A stretch of DNA of 64,000 nt, from positions 248,001 to 312,000 of the forward strand of contig CAWIHS010000004.1 in assembly GCA_963836005.1 (NCBI GenBank), read 5' to 3'. Position numbers and translations under genes: made by a program. The stretch comes from CAWIHS01 sp963836005. Its GTDB lineage: Bacteria; Pseudomonadota; Gammaproteobacteria; GRL18. Shown here one piece after another: positions 1 to 8,392 of this stretch (position 1 is its first letter; the number at the start of each line of letters is the position of its first letter). The notes under the pieces are model-generated. The model was not told the DNA's origin and did no database searches. It saw only the letters and a program-made list of their open reading frames with translations.

Positions 1-16
1 ACCAGACGGGTGTGAT

Positions 17-70
17 AAGGATAGGAAATTCAATAGTATTTTTCAATCTATAAATCAAAAATTGTGATGT
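17..70 (-). repeat. 50-bp dispersed repeat, copy 1
   Basis: The same sequence, with a few mismatches, recurs at 11704-11757 and, in the other orientation, at 47764-47817. The conserved core read on the minus strand contains ATAGATTGAAAA followed by ATTGAATT. In two of the copies the minus-type reading frame gives FLIYRLK followed by IE and PIL. The copy at 11.7 kb abuts an ISL3 transposase fragment, so the repeat may be a piece of that element. This is inferred from position only. Confidence 0.6.
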
Positions 71-161
71 TTCTGATGTTTCGCCTAAAGCATCTACTCT
101 TGGTGAATCTGGTGATTTGTGGCAGAGAATTCAGAAAAAATGATTCGAAAGTCCGAAACAC

Positions 162-395
162 CCGTTTTAGCTGAATTTACCCAGTGTTTGGAACCCGTTT
201 GGACAAGTTTGGACAATAAGGCTCCTACTCGCAATTTTTGGATTTTGCAGTATAGTCAGAAAATTGTTGTTGTGTTATTCGTTCTCACCAGGAAACACAT
301 TGATTGAATTCATATTCGGGAATAGACGCTCCATTCTCAGCAGCAGGCATATCCTGGTTGTAACCGTCCCAGCCCGGTGGTCCTCGTACCTGAAT
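162..395 (+). repeat. Degenerate repeat, inverted partner at 12445-12668
   Basis: Shared blocks include CACCAGGAAACACATTGATT, a ttgcagtat block and TCCTACTC, in the same order and spacing in the reverse complement of 12445-12668. Both copies are full of stops in every frame. Probably two decayed copies of one mobile element; the family is not recognised. Ends are approximate. Confidence 0.55.
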
Positions 396-862
396 CTGGA
401 ATATTTCACCGATTGTAAAATAGCCGCTTTCCAACATTCAGCCTGAGGAAATAAAAATCATCCAATCGCTGCTTAGTACAAAAAGCGACTTAGTTAAGAA
501 CTAATCAATATTAAAATTTCAAATCGTAATCCATATTTTCCTGACTCATGAAATTGCCGCTTCACGCCCTTAGCGACACAGATAAGAGAATGCTAATTTT
601 CCGCTAAGGGACGCTGGGCGTTAGTTATTTAAAAATGCTGAATGGCAGAAAAGGGACGAGTACGGACATTTGTATTAAAGATTTTTTAATTTCACCTGTG
701 AACTGGTCTTGATGACCTATTCCAGCCATTGGGGTAAATCCACATTTTTAAGATGAATTCCCCAAAGCGACCTTCATGATCATCAAAACTGTTAAAAATA
801 CTTACGAAATCACGAAAAGTGTTTTAATGCATGAATAATGACAGTATTATAACTGATGATAG

Positions 863-1081
863 ATGACTTGGAGTGATAAAGGTTACCCCGTACCAATTTC
901 GTATAAGTGGGGTTCCGCTAGACAGCATGAAGATGATGATGACCTTGTAAAGTATATATTCAGTAAAATTATAGAAAAAGGCTATTTATGGATGGGTACT
1001 GATCAATTAAAAATCTCACTTGAATTTTTAATTGTGCAAGCACCGCTAAATTTTTTAATAAAAAGAAGAGATGATAAATGA
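863..1081 (+). CDS. Small hypothetical protein, first of an overlapping pair
   Basis: The 72-residue protein has no family I recognise. It is acidic in the middle (a run of Asp at residues 25-28) and ends basic. Its stop overlaps the start of the next frame by four bases (ATGA), the usual sign of translational coupling and the best argument that the frame is real. The ribosome binding site is weak. It is AT-rich like its partner, and the pair lies just before a cluster of insertion-sequence scraps, so it may be accessory DNA. Confidence 0.4.
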   Translation: MTWSDKGYPVPISYKWGSARQHEDDDDLVKYIFSKIIEKGYLWMGTDQLKISLEFLIVQAPLNFLIKRRDDK

Positions 1082-1362
1082 CTATGACAAAAAATGATGC
1101 ATTAATACAGGTAGTTCTTGATCGCTTTGTAAATAGAAGATTACCTCGTATACTAGATCTCAGAAAAAAAGTAAAAAAAGGTGAATTACTTAACGAAATG
1201 GATATTAGTTTTTTTAATAAAGTGATGAAAGATAATCGTGAAAATCAACATCTAATTAAAGATAATGAGGATTTAAAAAAAGTGCTTTCTAAAGCCATAC
1301 ATCTGTATAAGGAGATTATTGAAATAGCTCTAGAGAATGAGAAAAAAGTAAGCATTAATTAG
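1078..1362 (+). CDS. Small helical hypothetical protein
   Basis: The 94-residue protein is rich in Lys, Glu, Leu, Ile and Asn and almost devoid of Gly and Pro. It is predicted by eye to be nearly all helix, with possible coiled-coil character from about residue 45 to 90. No enzyme motif is visible. It overlaps the upstream small gene by four bases, so the two are probably translated together. A DNA-binding or toxin-antitoxin-like role is possible but not supported by any motif. Function unknown. Confidence 0.45.
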   Translation: MTMTKNDALIQVVLDRFVNRRLPRILDLRKKVKKGELLNEMDISFFNKVMKDNRENQHLIKDNEDLKKVLSKAIHLYKEIIEIALENEKKVSIN

Positions 1363-1417
1363 ATGGATACTAACGAGAGATTTGAGAAACATTATCCATA
1401 AATCAAATTCCCTGAAT

Positions 1418-1636
1418 TCAAGTCATAAGTGCATAACCGGTTAAGTCTTCTTGCTTGATCCCGGTCAGATCTTCAAAAACTTCATAGGGCGTTTTGAATT
1501 CCAGACATTTTCCGGGCCTGCTATTGAGCTTATGTACCGCATCAAAAACCTGCTCCTTTGTTACGTCAATCAACGCCATTGACTTAGGGAAATACTGCCT
1601 CAATAAACCATTAGCGTTTTCATTTTGTCCACGCTC
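1418..1636 (-). pseudogene. IS30-family transposase, C-terminal fragment
   Basis: The frame reads GQNENANGLLRQYFPK, then a segment with LNSRPGKCLEFKTP, which is the hallmark C-terminal end of IS30-family DDE transposases, where the last catalytic Glu region is followed by N-x-R-P-R-K. Only about the last 70 residues remain. The upstream part is cut off exactly where an IS3-type end begins at 1637. The natural stop is present. Non-functional remnant. Confidence 0.8.
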
Positions 1637-1805
1637 TGTTGTGGTCTAATAGCACCGGACAGTTTAATAAGAGATAATATTTATCAATTATTGAGGTGTC
1701 ATAATGGGACAGAAACGATCATACAAACAATAGTCTAAAGAATATAAAGAAGAGGCGGTAGCTCTGCTACGAGAACAGGGCTATTCAGTGCCAGAGTCCA
1801 CTGAA
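1637..1805 (+). mobile_element. IS3-family left end with broken orfA start
   Basis: The segment starts with a 25-bp end beginning TGTTGTGGTCTAATAGCACC, followed by a leader and an orfA start at 1704. The frame reads MGQKRSYKQ, stop, then SKEYKEEAVALLREQGY, the usual N-terminus of the IS3 OrfA helix-turn-helix protein. Codon 10 is TAG where Tyr is expected. Coding similarity ends near 1805, where AraC-like sequence takes over. The same left end recurs at 44347, and the outer 25 bp recur at 8181. Confidence 0.75.
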
Positions 1806-2451
1806 CTGGGAAGGCAGGGAAATTATCCGTCCGTTGATGCTTAATTTCAATGGCACGAATGGTTACGAATGCGTATCCAGGAGTGATTTTTGCGGAGTAT
1901 CAGTTTCAATTTCCAGAGAAAAATTCTCGCGCATCGCTGGGCGGTTAGAGCTGCCAGCGACACAATTTATCGATGGCAACTTGCCACGTCTTTTTTCAGA
2001 CGAGAATTATGCACTTGGTGAATTTCGGCAATACCTGCACGGCTTATACGAGCGCTTGCTCAAAGCCCGGTCACCGAAGGAACAACATTTTGCTCTAGTG
2101 GAACTGGATGAGGAGTTGCCGGTTCTCTTAATCACTGCGCTAGCAGAGTCTACGGGGAAATTGTACAATCAGCCGCTGAAAGTCCGCCAGAAGGGACTGC
2201 TCCTGGCCGTTGAATTCATAGAGAAAAACTATCAATACAATCCAAATATACCGGACATCTGTGCTGCTGCATGCTTGAGTTGGCGAAGTCTGGACCGTGC
2301 TTTTAAGGAATACTTTGGGTTCGGACCCAAGCGATACCTATTAAATTTCAGACTATCTAAGGTTCGACGGCAATTAAAGTGCGCGCCACCCCGCACAAAA
2401 GTAGTAGATATAGCCAACGACTGGAGTTTAAGTCATTCAGATATTTCTTAA
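1806..2451 (+). pseudogene. AraC-family transcriptional regulator, truncated at both ends
   Basis: The open frame runs from the IS3 junction to a stop at 2451. The C-terminal half carries an AraC-type double helix-turn-helix. The first helix-turn-helix is around IPDICAAACLSWRSLDRAFK, followed by the FGFGPKRYLLNFRL linker. The second begins at VVDIANDW but stops at SHSDIS, before the conserved recognition helix and the FGELPSE-type end. The N-terminus is replaced by IS3 sequence. The regulator cannot bind DNA normally. The nearest full-length relatives are probably EutR-like activators; its former target is unknown. Confidence 0.7.
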
Positions 2452-2897
2452 GACCAGATATCTGGTAAGCTCTCAGGTATGAATTTTATAATAAAAATAT
2501 TAAGAAATATTAGCATTTTCTCAAACTCGCCTATGTCACTGAAGCACTCATACATCGACTGAACCCCCAATCGTCGGCTTCCACCACCAAGTAGACATTC
2601 ATAAATTGGTAAAAATGACCTAAAGTACTAATTCAAGATAAAACATTTTCACCCTCTTAAATTCCATAAAGAAGAAATTGTAGATGTTTTAACATGAAGA
2701 TTTTAAACATCTTCATGTTAGCTCAACTCCCATATATGGCTTTTAGTTATAAACTTAAAAAGTCATCCGATTGGCGAAAATAGCCATGGGCAATTACTCG
2801 ACTACCAGTTACAATAAAACACGAGATAAACTAACAATTAAAGCACAATTGCCAGCAATACTACTGATTTGGTCCACTACAACCTAAAGGTCCTCTC
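2452..2897. other. Intergenic stretch, one hairpin
   Basis: No gene is seen. The only structure noted is a hairpin at 2690-2720. Confidence 0.6.
2690..2720. repeat. Perfect 12-bp hairpin
   Basis: TAACATGAAGAT and its complement ATCTTCATGTTA are separated by seven bases. There is no T-run on either side, so this is not a typical intrinsic terminator. Confidence 0.6.
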
Positions 2898-3104
2898 ATG
2901 AATATGAAGACATACACTGAATTTGATTTAGCGGGAGCCGTGAAGAAAGCGACTAAGAAACACTACTACATTTATCTTGAGCTTGATGATAATGAACGCA
3001 TCCAGTTTTGCATCAATAAAGATGATACAGACGAGTTCTACTGCTTCAATGATTTATTCGGAGTGTTCGATTATCTGGAAAAGCAGCCAGACCTAGAAGA
3101 TTGA
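2898..3104 (+). CDS. Small acidic hypothetical protein
   Basis: The 68-residue protein is rich in Asp, Glu, Tyr and Phe, with no signal peptide and no recognised domain. The start is an ATG preceded by AAGGTCCTC, a weak ribosome binding site. It is isolated between two non-coding stretches and has no operon partner. Its composition (LELDDNERIQFCINKDDTDEF) looks protein-like rather than random, which is the reason for listing it. Function unknown. Confidence 0.45.
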   Translation: MNMKTYTEFDLAGAVKKATKKHYYIYLELDDNERIQFCINKDDTDEFYCFNDLFGVFDYLEKQPDLED

Positions 3105-3360
3105 ATAATGAACGAATCATAAAAGATTACAGCTTTTGACCTATTGTATTAATTGAAAGGATACCTCAATTCATGATTTAACTTCCAGAAAGCTGCCATT
3201 CACAATTGTTGAGATAAAGGGGTAGAGAAACAATCTTCACATGGTATTCAGCTGCCTTAATTGCAGGAATGCATGCTAGAAAAGTTAGATTTATCTGCAA
3301 TTTCCTACACATCCAAACATCAATTTCTTACAAATAGTTCATACCTGCATATTCTGGACG
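3105..3360. other. Intergenic stretch, nothing recognised
   Basis: No open frame of note, repeat or hairpin was seen here. Confidence 0.5.
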
Positions 3361-3480
3361 ATCGTGAACACTTAGGGTAAAAAGACGATACGCCAATGTG
3401 TGGACAAGTTCAGGTGTTCACGATGGATCAGAATTGGTGTTCATGATGGATCAGAATCGGTGTTCACCATCAGCAGAATA
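3361..3480. mobile_element. Solo IS21-type terminal repeat cluster
   Basis: Three closely spaced copies of a GGTGTTCA(C/T)-type motif occur at about 3410-3470, two of them followed by ATGGATCAGAAT. An inverted GTGAACAC lies at about 3364. Tandem motifs of this type are familiar from the ends of IS21-family elements, where the transposase IstA binds. No istA or istB gene is present, so this is an orphan end. Confidence 0.45.
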
Positions 3481-3563
3481 CGCATCAGGGCCACCATCGA
3501 CATATCCATTCCCTGTTCTTTAAAATAACTGCTATATTACACTAAATATTCTAAGGAGGCCTC

Positions 3564-5414
3564 ATGAAACAGTTTGTCTTTCTAATAATATCATTGACAC
3601 TGTTACATTTTAATTCGCTATTCGCGGAGCCAGTAACGGAGGTTAGTTGGGCAACCGCGACCAAAGGCGGGGGGTTTCAATTATTTGGTAAGAATATGGC
3701 TGAAGTCATCAATGCCACTGACAAGAAACTGCAGGTTAACGACATCGCAACCAAGGGCAGCCGTCAGAACCTTAAACTACTGGAAAGCGGTCAAGTCGAT
3801 GTCGGTCAGGTGGAAGGTAATGCAGCACGCATCGTATTGGACGGTGTTGGGCGTCCACCGGCAAACCTAAAAGTCCTGTCAGTGATGTATCCCAATCCCG
3901 GCATGTTTATCGTACGCGGTGATTCAAATTATCAAAGCATAGAAGATTTAAAAGATCAGCCCATTGCCTTTGGCACAAAAGCATCCGGGTTACGCATATT
4001 AGCGAATGATATGCTTGATGGCCTAGGGATGAAATCTGATAAAGATTTCCAGCAGATTATTCTCAAAAAAGCCGCAGAAGGCTCAAAGTTGGTACTGGAC
4101 GGCAAGGCCGAAGCACTTTGGGGCGCAGGCATTGGCTGGCCAGGATTTGTTAAAGTGGCTAATGGACCAACGGGTGGACGATTTATTTCACCATCGCCAC
4201 AACAGATCGAACGTATCCTTAAAAAATACCCCCATCTACAACGCATGACGGTACCCGCAGGTACTTACAATGGACAGGAACAAGACATCAATTCCATCGG
4301 TCAGTGGTCATTAATTCTGGTAAAGCCTGACCTCAGTGATGAAACTGCCTATAAACTGGTAAGGGCTATTCATCAAGGACATAATGCACTTGTCAGTCGA
4401 CTGGCACAGGGCAAATACACGACGGCAACAAATACCGTGACATATGTACCTACCGAAAGACTGCATTCGGGTGCTGTAAAATACTACCAGGAAATCGGAC
4501 TGCTGCCAGCAAACGCTGGCATGGTAAAAATCACACCATTGGGGAGTCATGACGGTGAATTCTGTCGTTACGACCGTGCCATGGTGCTGGAAGATCCAGA
4601 TGGTACACGCCTGCTTTATGATGCAGGTCGCACAGTTGCCGGACCAGAGGATCCACGCCTCGGCAAGATTGATGTCGTACTGGTCAGTCACATGCATGGC
4701 GACCATGTCGGTGATCGACATATAACCAAAGTTGGAGCAGGGACATGTGCCTTACCTGATATGTCAGTAAAAGTTGTACCCAATACCAATAGTGTCAATA
4801 TCGCATTGAAGCATAACGCGACTATTGTTACCGGTAGCGAGATGCCGAAGTTCTTTGCCGGTAAATTAAAGGCACTTGGCGGTGATCCAAAAAAATCACA
4901 GTTAGTACGTTTTGGTGGTTCAAGAAAAATTAACGGTGTTACCATAACCACCGTACCCGCCGCACATTCAAATGGTATCGAAGGAGCAATGATTAGCGGC
5001 CAGCTTGGTGAATTGCTCGCAAAATCCGGACTAACCGCATACGCAGGTCCACCTACTGGCTACGTCATTACATTTTCCAATAACCTGAAAGTTTATCTTT
5101 CTGGCGATACTGGCATCACAGCCGAACAGGAAAGCGTGGTTGGTAAACACTACGGTGTACAACTCGCTGTGATCAATATCGGTAATACCTTTACCACCGG
5201 CCCCAAAGAAGCTGCATACGTGATGAACGAACTGGTCAAACCCAAAGCCGTAATTGCATCGCATGCTAATGAACAAACAACCCAAAACGGCAAGCTGCTT
5301 CCTCACACCCGAACCGAGCAATTCATTAAGTCTAGCAACATGCCAGTACATATACCAATCAGTGGTCAAACCATGAGTTTTGATGGACAGGGGACGTGTA
5401 AGAAGGGTTGTTAA
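3564..5414 (+). CDS. Secreted TAXI-type solute-binding protein fused to a metallo-beta-lactamase-fold hydrolase
   Basis: The 616-residue protein has a Sec signal peptide (cleavage near residue 22, LFAEP). Residues about 25-315 match the TAXI family of TRAP-transporter binding proteins: an N-terminal WATATKGGGFQLFGKNMAE, then VDVGQVEGNAARIVLDG. Residues about 325-616 are a metallo-beta-lactamase fold with H376-M-H378-G-D380-H381, a later LSGDTG and a C-terminal ASHANE supplying metal ligands; it resembles UlaG-like lactonases. No TRAP permease gene is adjacent, so the binding half may sense or deliver a ligand to the hydrolase rather than feed a transporter. The start has a good AAGGAGG site. 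Periplasmic location is inferred from the signal peptide. The substrate is unknown. The fusion is continuous with no frameshift. Confidence 0.85.
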   Translation: MKQFVFLIISLTLLHFNSLFAEPVTEVSWATATKGGGFQLFGKNMAEVINATDKKLQVNDIATKGSRQNLKLLESGQVDVGQVEGNAARIVLDGVGRPPANLKVLSVMYPNPGMFIVRGDSNYQSIEDLKDQPIAFGTKASGLRILANDMLDGLGMKSDKDFQQIILKKAAEGSKLVLDGKAEALWGAGIGWPGFVKVANGPTGGRFISPSPQQIERILKKYPHLQRMTVPAGTYNGQEQDINSIGQWSLILVKPDLSDETAYKLVRAIHQGHNALVSRLAQGKYTTATNTVTYVPTERLHSGAVKYYQEIGLLPANAGMVKITPLGSHDGEFCRYDRAMVLEDPDGTRLLYDAGRTVAGPEDPRLGKIDVVLVSHMHGDHVGDRHITKVGAGTCALPDMSVKVVPNTNSVNIALKHNATIVTGSEMPKFFAGKLKALGGDPKKSQLVRFGGSRKINGVTITTVPAAHSNGIEGAMISGQLGELLAKSGLTAYAGPPTGYVITFSNNLKVYLSGDTGITAEQESVVGKHYGVQLAVINIGNTFTTGPKEAAYVMNELVKPKAVIASHANEQTTQNGKLLPHTRTEQFIKSSNMPVHIPISGQTMSFDGQGTCKKGC

Positions 5415-5673
5415 GGAATGTAACTGGCAAAATGCATCTCAATGGCGATGGTCTGCCTAAAGGGAAATGCCTTTAGTATTGCCAGCCATTGGCTTCTGAT
5501 GGGGTAAAAGTATGGATTATTTAGTAATGCGAGGTTGTTAATGGTAAATATTCGTTTATTGACCCAAACTGTGTGAAAATTCAATAATGAACCGCTCCGA
5601 TTTTTCCGGAGGGTGTTTAGTTTGAGTCAAGCCACCATGGCTGCCCCTTCAATGCAAGCAGCCAACAAAAAAC
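5415..5673. other. Intergenic stretch with weak hairpins
   Basis: No gene is seen. A short hairpin (CTAAAGG / CCTTTAG, about 5457-5477) and another (CTCCG / CGGAG, about 5597-5613) could end transcription of the upstream gene, but neither has a clear T-run. Confidence 0.4.
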
Positions 5674-5823
5674 GTAACTTATCAATAAGTCCGTGCAGTT
5701 CAAGTTCCTTCCCCTTTTAAGGGGGAAGGCTAGGATGGGGGTAATGTGTTTAATCAAGAACTTAACCCCCACCCTCCCCCCGATAGAGGGAGGGGATTTT
5801 GCATGGACTTATTGAGAAGTTAC
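5674..5823. repeat. MITE family A, copy 1
   Basis: A 150-bp non-coding element with terminal inverted repeats starting GTAACTTATCAATAAGTCC. Its inside is a set of further inverted repeats (CCTTCCCC with GGGGGAAGG, GGGGGT with ACCCCC). It is flanked by a perfect 8-bp direct repeat CAAAAAAC (5666-5673 and 5824-5831), which is direct evidence of insertion. Related copies are at 8056, 12783 and 25416. Confidence 0.9.
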
Positions 5824-5863
5824 CAAAAAACCCCGTAACTCATTGAATTACAGGGCTTTAAAA

Positions 5864-5910
5864 TGGTGGGCCTGGGGTGACTCGAACACTCGACCTGCCG
5901 ATTATGAGTC
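5864..5910 (-). pseudogene. 3' fragment of a tRNA with CAT anticodon
   Basis: Read on the minus strand this is an anticodon loop CTCATAA, the T-arm GTTCGAGTC and an acceptor end finishing in CCA. The 5' half of the tRNA is missing; the upstream sequence does not fold into acceptor and D arms. A lone tRNA 3' end is what integrases leave at the far side of an inserted element, so this may be an old attachment site. It was probably a tRNA-Met or tRNA-Ile2 type. Confidence 0.65.
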
Positions 5911-6067
5911 AATTGCCTCGCCCTTATAAATCAAGTGCTTAAGTTAATTCATTTTACGGAAATAAGTCGTTACAGGTACTTGAATATCAACAGTTTATGT
6001 TCCGATTTTATGGAGTATTTCTGAGGGATTTTTATCCTGCATGCCTTAGTAGCCATATACAATTAGA

Positions 6068-6118
6068 TTGAAAATTCGTATATATTAGCGCATACTTGTA
6101 ATAACAAATGTAATAACA
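6068..6118 (+). promoter_or_regulatory. Promoter and repeated operator of the AbrB/Doc pair
   Basis: TTGAAA (6068-6073) and CATACT (6091-6096), separated by 17 bases, form a plausible sigma-70 promoter. Directly after it, TGTAATAACA occurs twice in tandem (6097-6106 and 6109-6118), 12 bases centre to centre. Such repeats in front of an AbrB-type antitoxin are a likely autoregulatory operator; this is inference. Confidence 0.5.
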
Positions 6119-6126
6119 GGAAAAAA

Positions 6127-6351
6127 ATGTTAAAGGTGAAAGTTACAGCTATTGGTAATTCCATGGGAATATTATTGCCAAAAGAGGCGCTGAATAAGAT
6201 GAAAGTCGCTAAAGGAGATACTTTATACCTGGTGGAAGGCCCTGAAGGTTATACCCTGACTCCCTATCAAGAAGATTTTGAAAATCAGATGGAGGCTGCT
6301 GAAAAAATCATGAAGCGCTATCGAAATACACTTCGAGAGTTGGCTAAATGA
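6127..6351 (+). CDS. AbrB/MazE-type antitoxin
   Basis: The 74-residue protein has a SpoVT-AbrB swapped-hairpin DNA-binding domain at residues about 1-48. The signature VTAIGNSMGILLPKEAL is followed by KGDTLYLVEGPEGYTLTPY. The acidic, helical C-terminus (about 50-74) is the usual toxin-binding part. It overlaps the start of the Doc-like toxin gene by four bases, so the two are translationally coupled. It should neutralise the partner and repress the operon through the tandem repeats upstream. Confidence 0.85.
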   Translation: MLKVKVTAIGNSMGILLPKEALNKMKVAKGDTLYLVEGPEGYTLTPYQEDFENQMEAAEKIMKRYRNTLRELAK

Positions 6352-6737
6352 AAGAACCAGTTTGGGTGCTGGAAGACATAGTATTAGCAATACACACTAT
6401 GCTTCTATCTGAACATGGCGGTGGTAGTGGTATTAGAGATGAAGGGCTGCTTAAATCTGCCCTGGCCCGGCCAAAGCAAAAGTTTAGCTACAATTCTGAT
6501 ACCAGTATTTTTGAATTAGCAGCAGCCTATAGCTTTGGTATCGCCCGAAACCATCCATTTGTTGATGGCAATAAAAGAGCGGCATTTACCATCGGTACAT
6601 TATTTTTAGAACTTAACGATTATAAATTAACTGCTTCAGAAGCAAATGCGGCAATTACATTTGAAAATCTTGCTTCAGGTGAAATTGATGAAAACAAACT
6701 GGAACAATGGTTTAAAGAGCAAAGCTCAAAAGTATGA
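6348..6737 (+). CDS. Doc-type toxin of the Fic family
   Basis: The 129-residue protein is a Fic/Doc domain throughout. The active-site motif is HPFVDGNKRAA (about residues 70-80), with the Doc-typical Lys in GNK rather than the Fic GNGR. Doc kinases phosphorylate elongation factor Tu and stop translation. An N-terminal helix and SGIRDEGLLKSALARP also fit Doc. It is encoded immediately after, and overlapping, the AbrB-type antitoxin. All motif residues are present, so it should be active. The pair sits in a decaying accessory zone and may stabilise it. Confidence 0.88.
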   Translation: MKEPVWVLEDIVLAIHTMLLSEHGGGSGIRDEGLLKSALARPKQKFSYNSDTSIFELAAAYSFGIARNHPFVDGNKRAAFTIGTLFLELNDYKLTASEANAAITFENLASGEIDENKLEQWFKEQSSKV

Positions 6738-7094
6738 CGATATACTTTTTAATAAAATACTCCGTTTAATGATTTTTTAAAATTCTAGATTGTATACGGT
6801 AATTCGGCATTTTTATAAACCTGTCACTAATGGTGTAATTTGAACTGACTGATTATGCTCGCAGGTATCAGATAAACCTTAAGTAATATAGTTATTCGGC
6901 ATAATTTCAAAGCTAACGGTAATTTTGAAAAAGTAGAAATTACAAATCTATTCAATGTTTCAATTACAAATTTTTAACTTTTCGCACAGAACGAAAAATT
7001 TATTCATTCAATATGACTAATTGTAAAATCAGATGCTGGACATTTTTTTCCAGATTTTTTACCGGAGAATCGTTTAACAATTAATGGCGTATTT
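6738..7094. other. Intergenic stretch, nothing recognised
   Basis: AT-rich sequence without a supported gene, terminator or repeat. Confidence 0.5.
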
Positions 7095-7351
7095 TTATAA
7101 GCCGTTTGATTCGGACCATTCTCTTAATGTCTCAAGAATATCGAGTGCAGACCGTCCAAAATCTGTTAATTCATATGTCACCGCAATGGGCCGGTCACTA
7201 ATAACTTTTCGAATAACCATTTCACGCGACTCAAGCTCTTTTAACCTTTGATCGATCATTTTTTACTTGCGCCACCTAACATTCTAGTCAAATCATTGAA
7301 ACGTACAGGCCCATCTTTTAAATGGTGGATGATTGATCCCGTCCATTTTCC
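7095..7351 (-). pseudogene. HxlR-family regulator, 5'-truncated and frameshifted
   Basis: The minus strand reads GKWTGSIIHHLKDGPVRFND, then LTRMLGGASKK and a stop. One base shift later it reads MIDQRLKELESREMVIRKV and VTYELTDFGRSALDILETL. Together these are the winged-helix DNA-binding domain of HxlR-type regulators, with GKW near the start. A missing A in the run around 7262-7267 breaks the frame, and about 20 N-terminal residues are gone. It abuts the mdaB remnant head to head. HxlR regulators often control such quinone reductases. Confidence 0.8.
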
Positions 7352-7867
7352 GAAGGTCGATTAAACAAAAAATTAGTTGAATTGGCTGATGAATTAATAA
7401 CTGCCAAAGTTCATAAGACCCGAGTTATCAGCATAGATAATGATTGGAGCATTGAGAATGAACTTGAAAACCACCTGTGGGCAGACACGATCTTATTACA
7501 ATCACCCGTAAACTGGATGGGAGTTCCTTGGACTTTTAAAAAATATATGGATGAAGTTTATACCGCCGGTATGGCAGGCTAATTATGTAAAGGAGATGGT
7601 CGGCATCATGAAGCGCCTAAAAAGAACTATGGTGCTGGTGGTACTTTGACAGGAAAAAAATACATGTTGTCTCTGACTTTCAATGATGAAAGCGAGTATT
7701 TATTCCAAGGTAAAAGTGTTGACGATCTGTTTTTCCCAATGCATATGAATTTTAGATTTTTTGGGATGGAAGCACTCCCTACCTTTGCCTTCTATGACGT
7801 TATGAAAAATGCGAATGTTGAAGATGACTTTAAACGCTTTCGAGCGCATATTGAGAAAAATATTTAA
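7352..7867 (+). pseudogene. MdaB-like NADPH:quinone reductase, 5'-truncated with one internal stop
   Basis: The frame begins EGRLNKKLVELADE and continues through HLWADTILLQSPVNWMGVPW, KKYMDEVYTAGMAG, a TAA stop at 7580, then in the same frame LCKGDGR, KKYGAGG-like sequence, GKKYMLSLTFN and GMEALPTFAFYDVMKN. These are consecutive blocks of the flavodoxin-fold MdaB family. The stop is a simple in-frame nonsense change. The N-terminal 20 or so residues, including part of the FMN-binding loop, are lost at the junction with the HxlR remnant. Non-functional. Confidence 0.85.
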
Positions 7868-8055
7868 CATCAACTAAGACATCAACTTATATGAGCTATA
7901 TTAATTCATCCGTGAGTATCATTATTACATTTGAATCAACATTTTTTGACAGACCAGAATATATTAATTGGCATGACTTTAGGCATTTTCCCTTATTCTT
8001 TTCAAATTTAAAATGGACATTGTCTAAGGATGTCAGTAACTTAACTCATGAAAAA
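7868..8055. other. Short intergenic stretch, nothing recognised
   Basis: No supported gene or structure is seen between the mdaB remnant and the MITE. Confidence 0.5.
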
Positions 8056-8179
8056 GTAACATCTCAATAAGTCCGTGCAAGATCCCCTCCCCCTGTCAGG
8101 GGGAGGGTTAGGGTGGGGGTTAAGTGTTTGATTATAGACACAACCCCCATCCTGGCTTTCCCCCTGACAGGGGGAAGGA
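8056..8179. repeat. MITE family A, copy 2, right end lost
   Basis: It starts GTAACATCTCAATAAGTCC like the other A copies and keeps the inner CCCCTCCCCC / GGGGGAGGG and CCCCCAT blocks. It stops where the 25-bp IS3-type end begins at 8181. The terminal inverted repeat on the right and any target duplication are missing. Confidence 0.8.
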
Positions 8180-8180
8180 C

Positions 8181-8205
8181 TGTTGTGGTCTAATAGCACC
8201 GGACA
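8181..8205. mobile_element. Orphan 25-bp IS3-type end
   Basis: This is identical to 1637-1661 over 25 bp (TGTTGTGGTCTAATAGCACC, then GGACA). The sequence after it does not match the IS3 leader seen at 1662 or 44370, so only the terminal repeat survives here, joined to the broken MITE. Confidence 0.7.
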
Positions 8206-8392
8206 AACGCAAAAAATTGCTGAGATTGAAGTTCGACATCCTGATTAAATCTTAATCTACTTGTCGCGGTATATTCCATTTCCCCTGGTAGCATCCATGG
8301 ATGCTCTTGCGTTAACAAAATCCAATCTGAAAAATGCAAAGTTGGTACATTGTTAACGTATTGTTTAACTTCTTCTCCCTTAGGAAACAATA

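Larger units (their letters stand above)
1..862. other. Gene-poor stretch with degraded mobile-element sequence
   Basis: I see no convincing gene here; the short open frames lack ribosome binding sites and recognisable protein character. The segment holds one copy of a roughly 50-bp dispersed repeat (17-70) and a segment (about 162-395) whose reverse complement recurs near 12445-12668. It looks like eroded insertion-element DNA. Confidence 0.5.

Noticed and set aside
119..446. Two overlapping short frames near the window start
   Set aside because: They lie in degenerate repeat sequence; the inverted copy at 12.5 kb has no matching frame, and there is no ribosome binding site.
8190..8390. Minus-strand 66-codon frame after the SGNH gene
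   Set aside because: It needs a TTG start with no ribosome binding site and ends inside the IS3-type end; no protein family resemblance.
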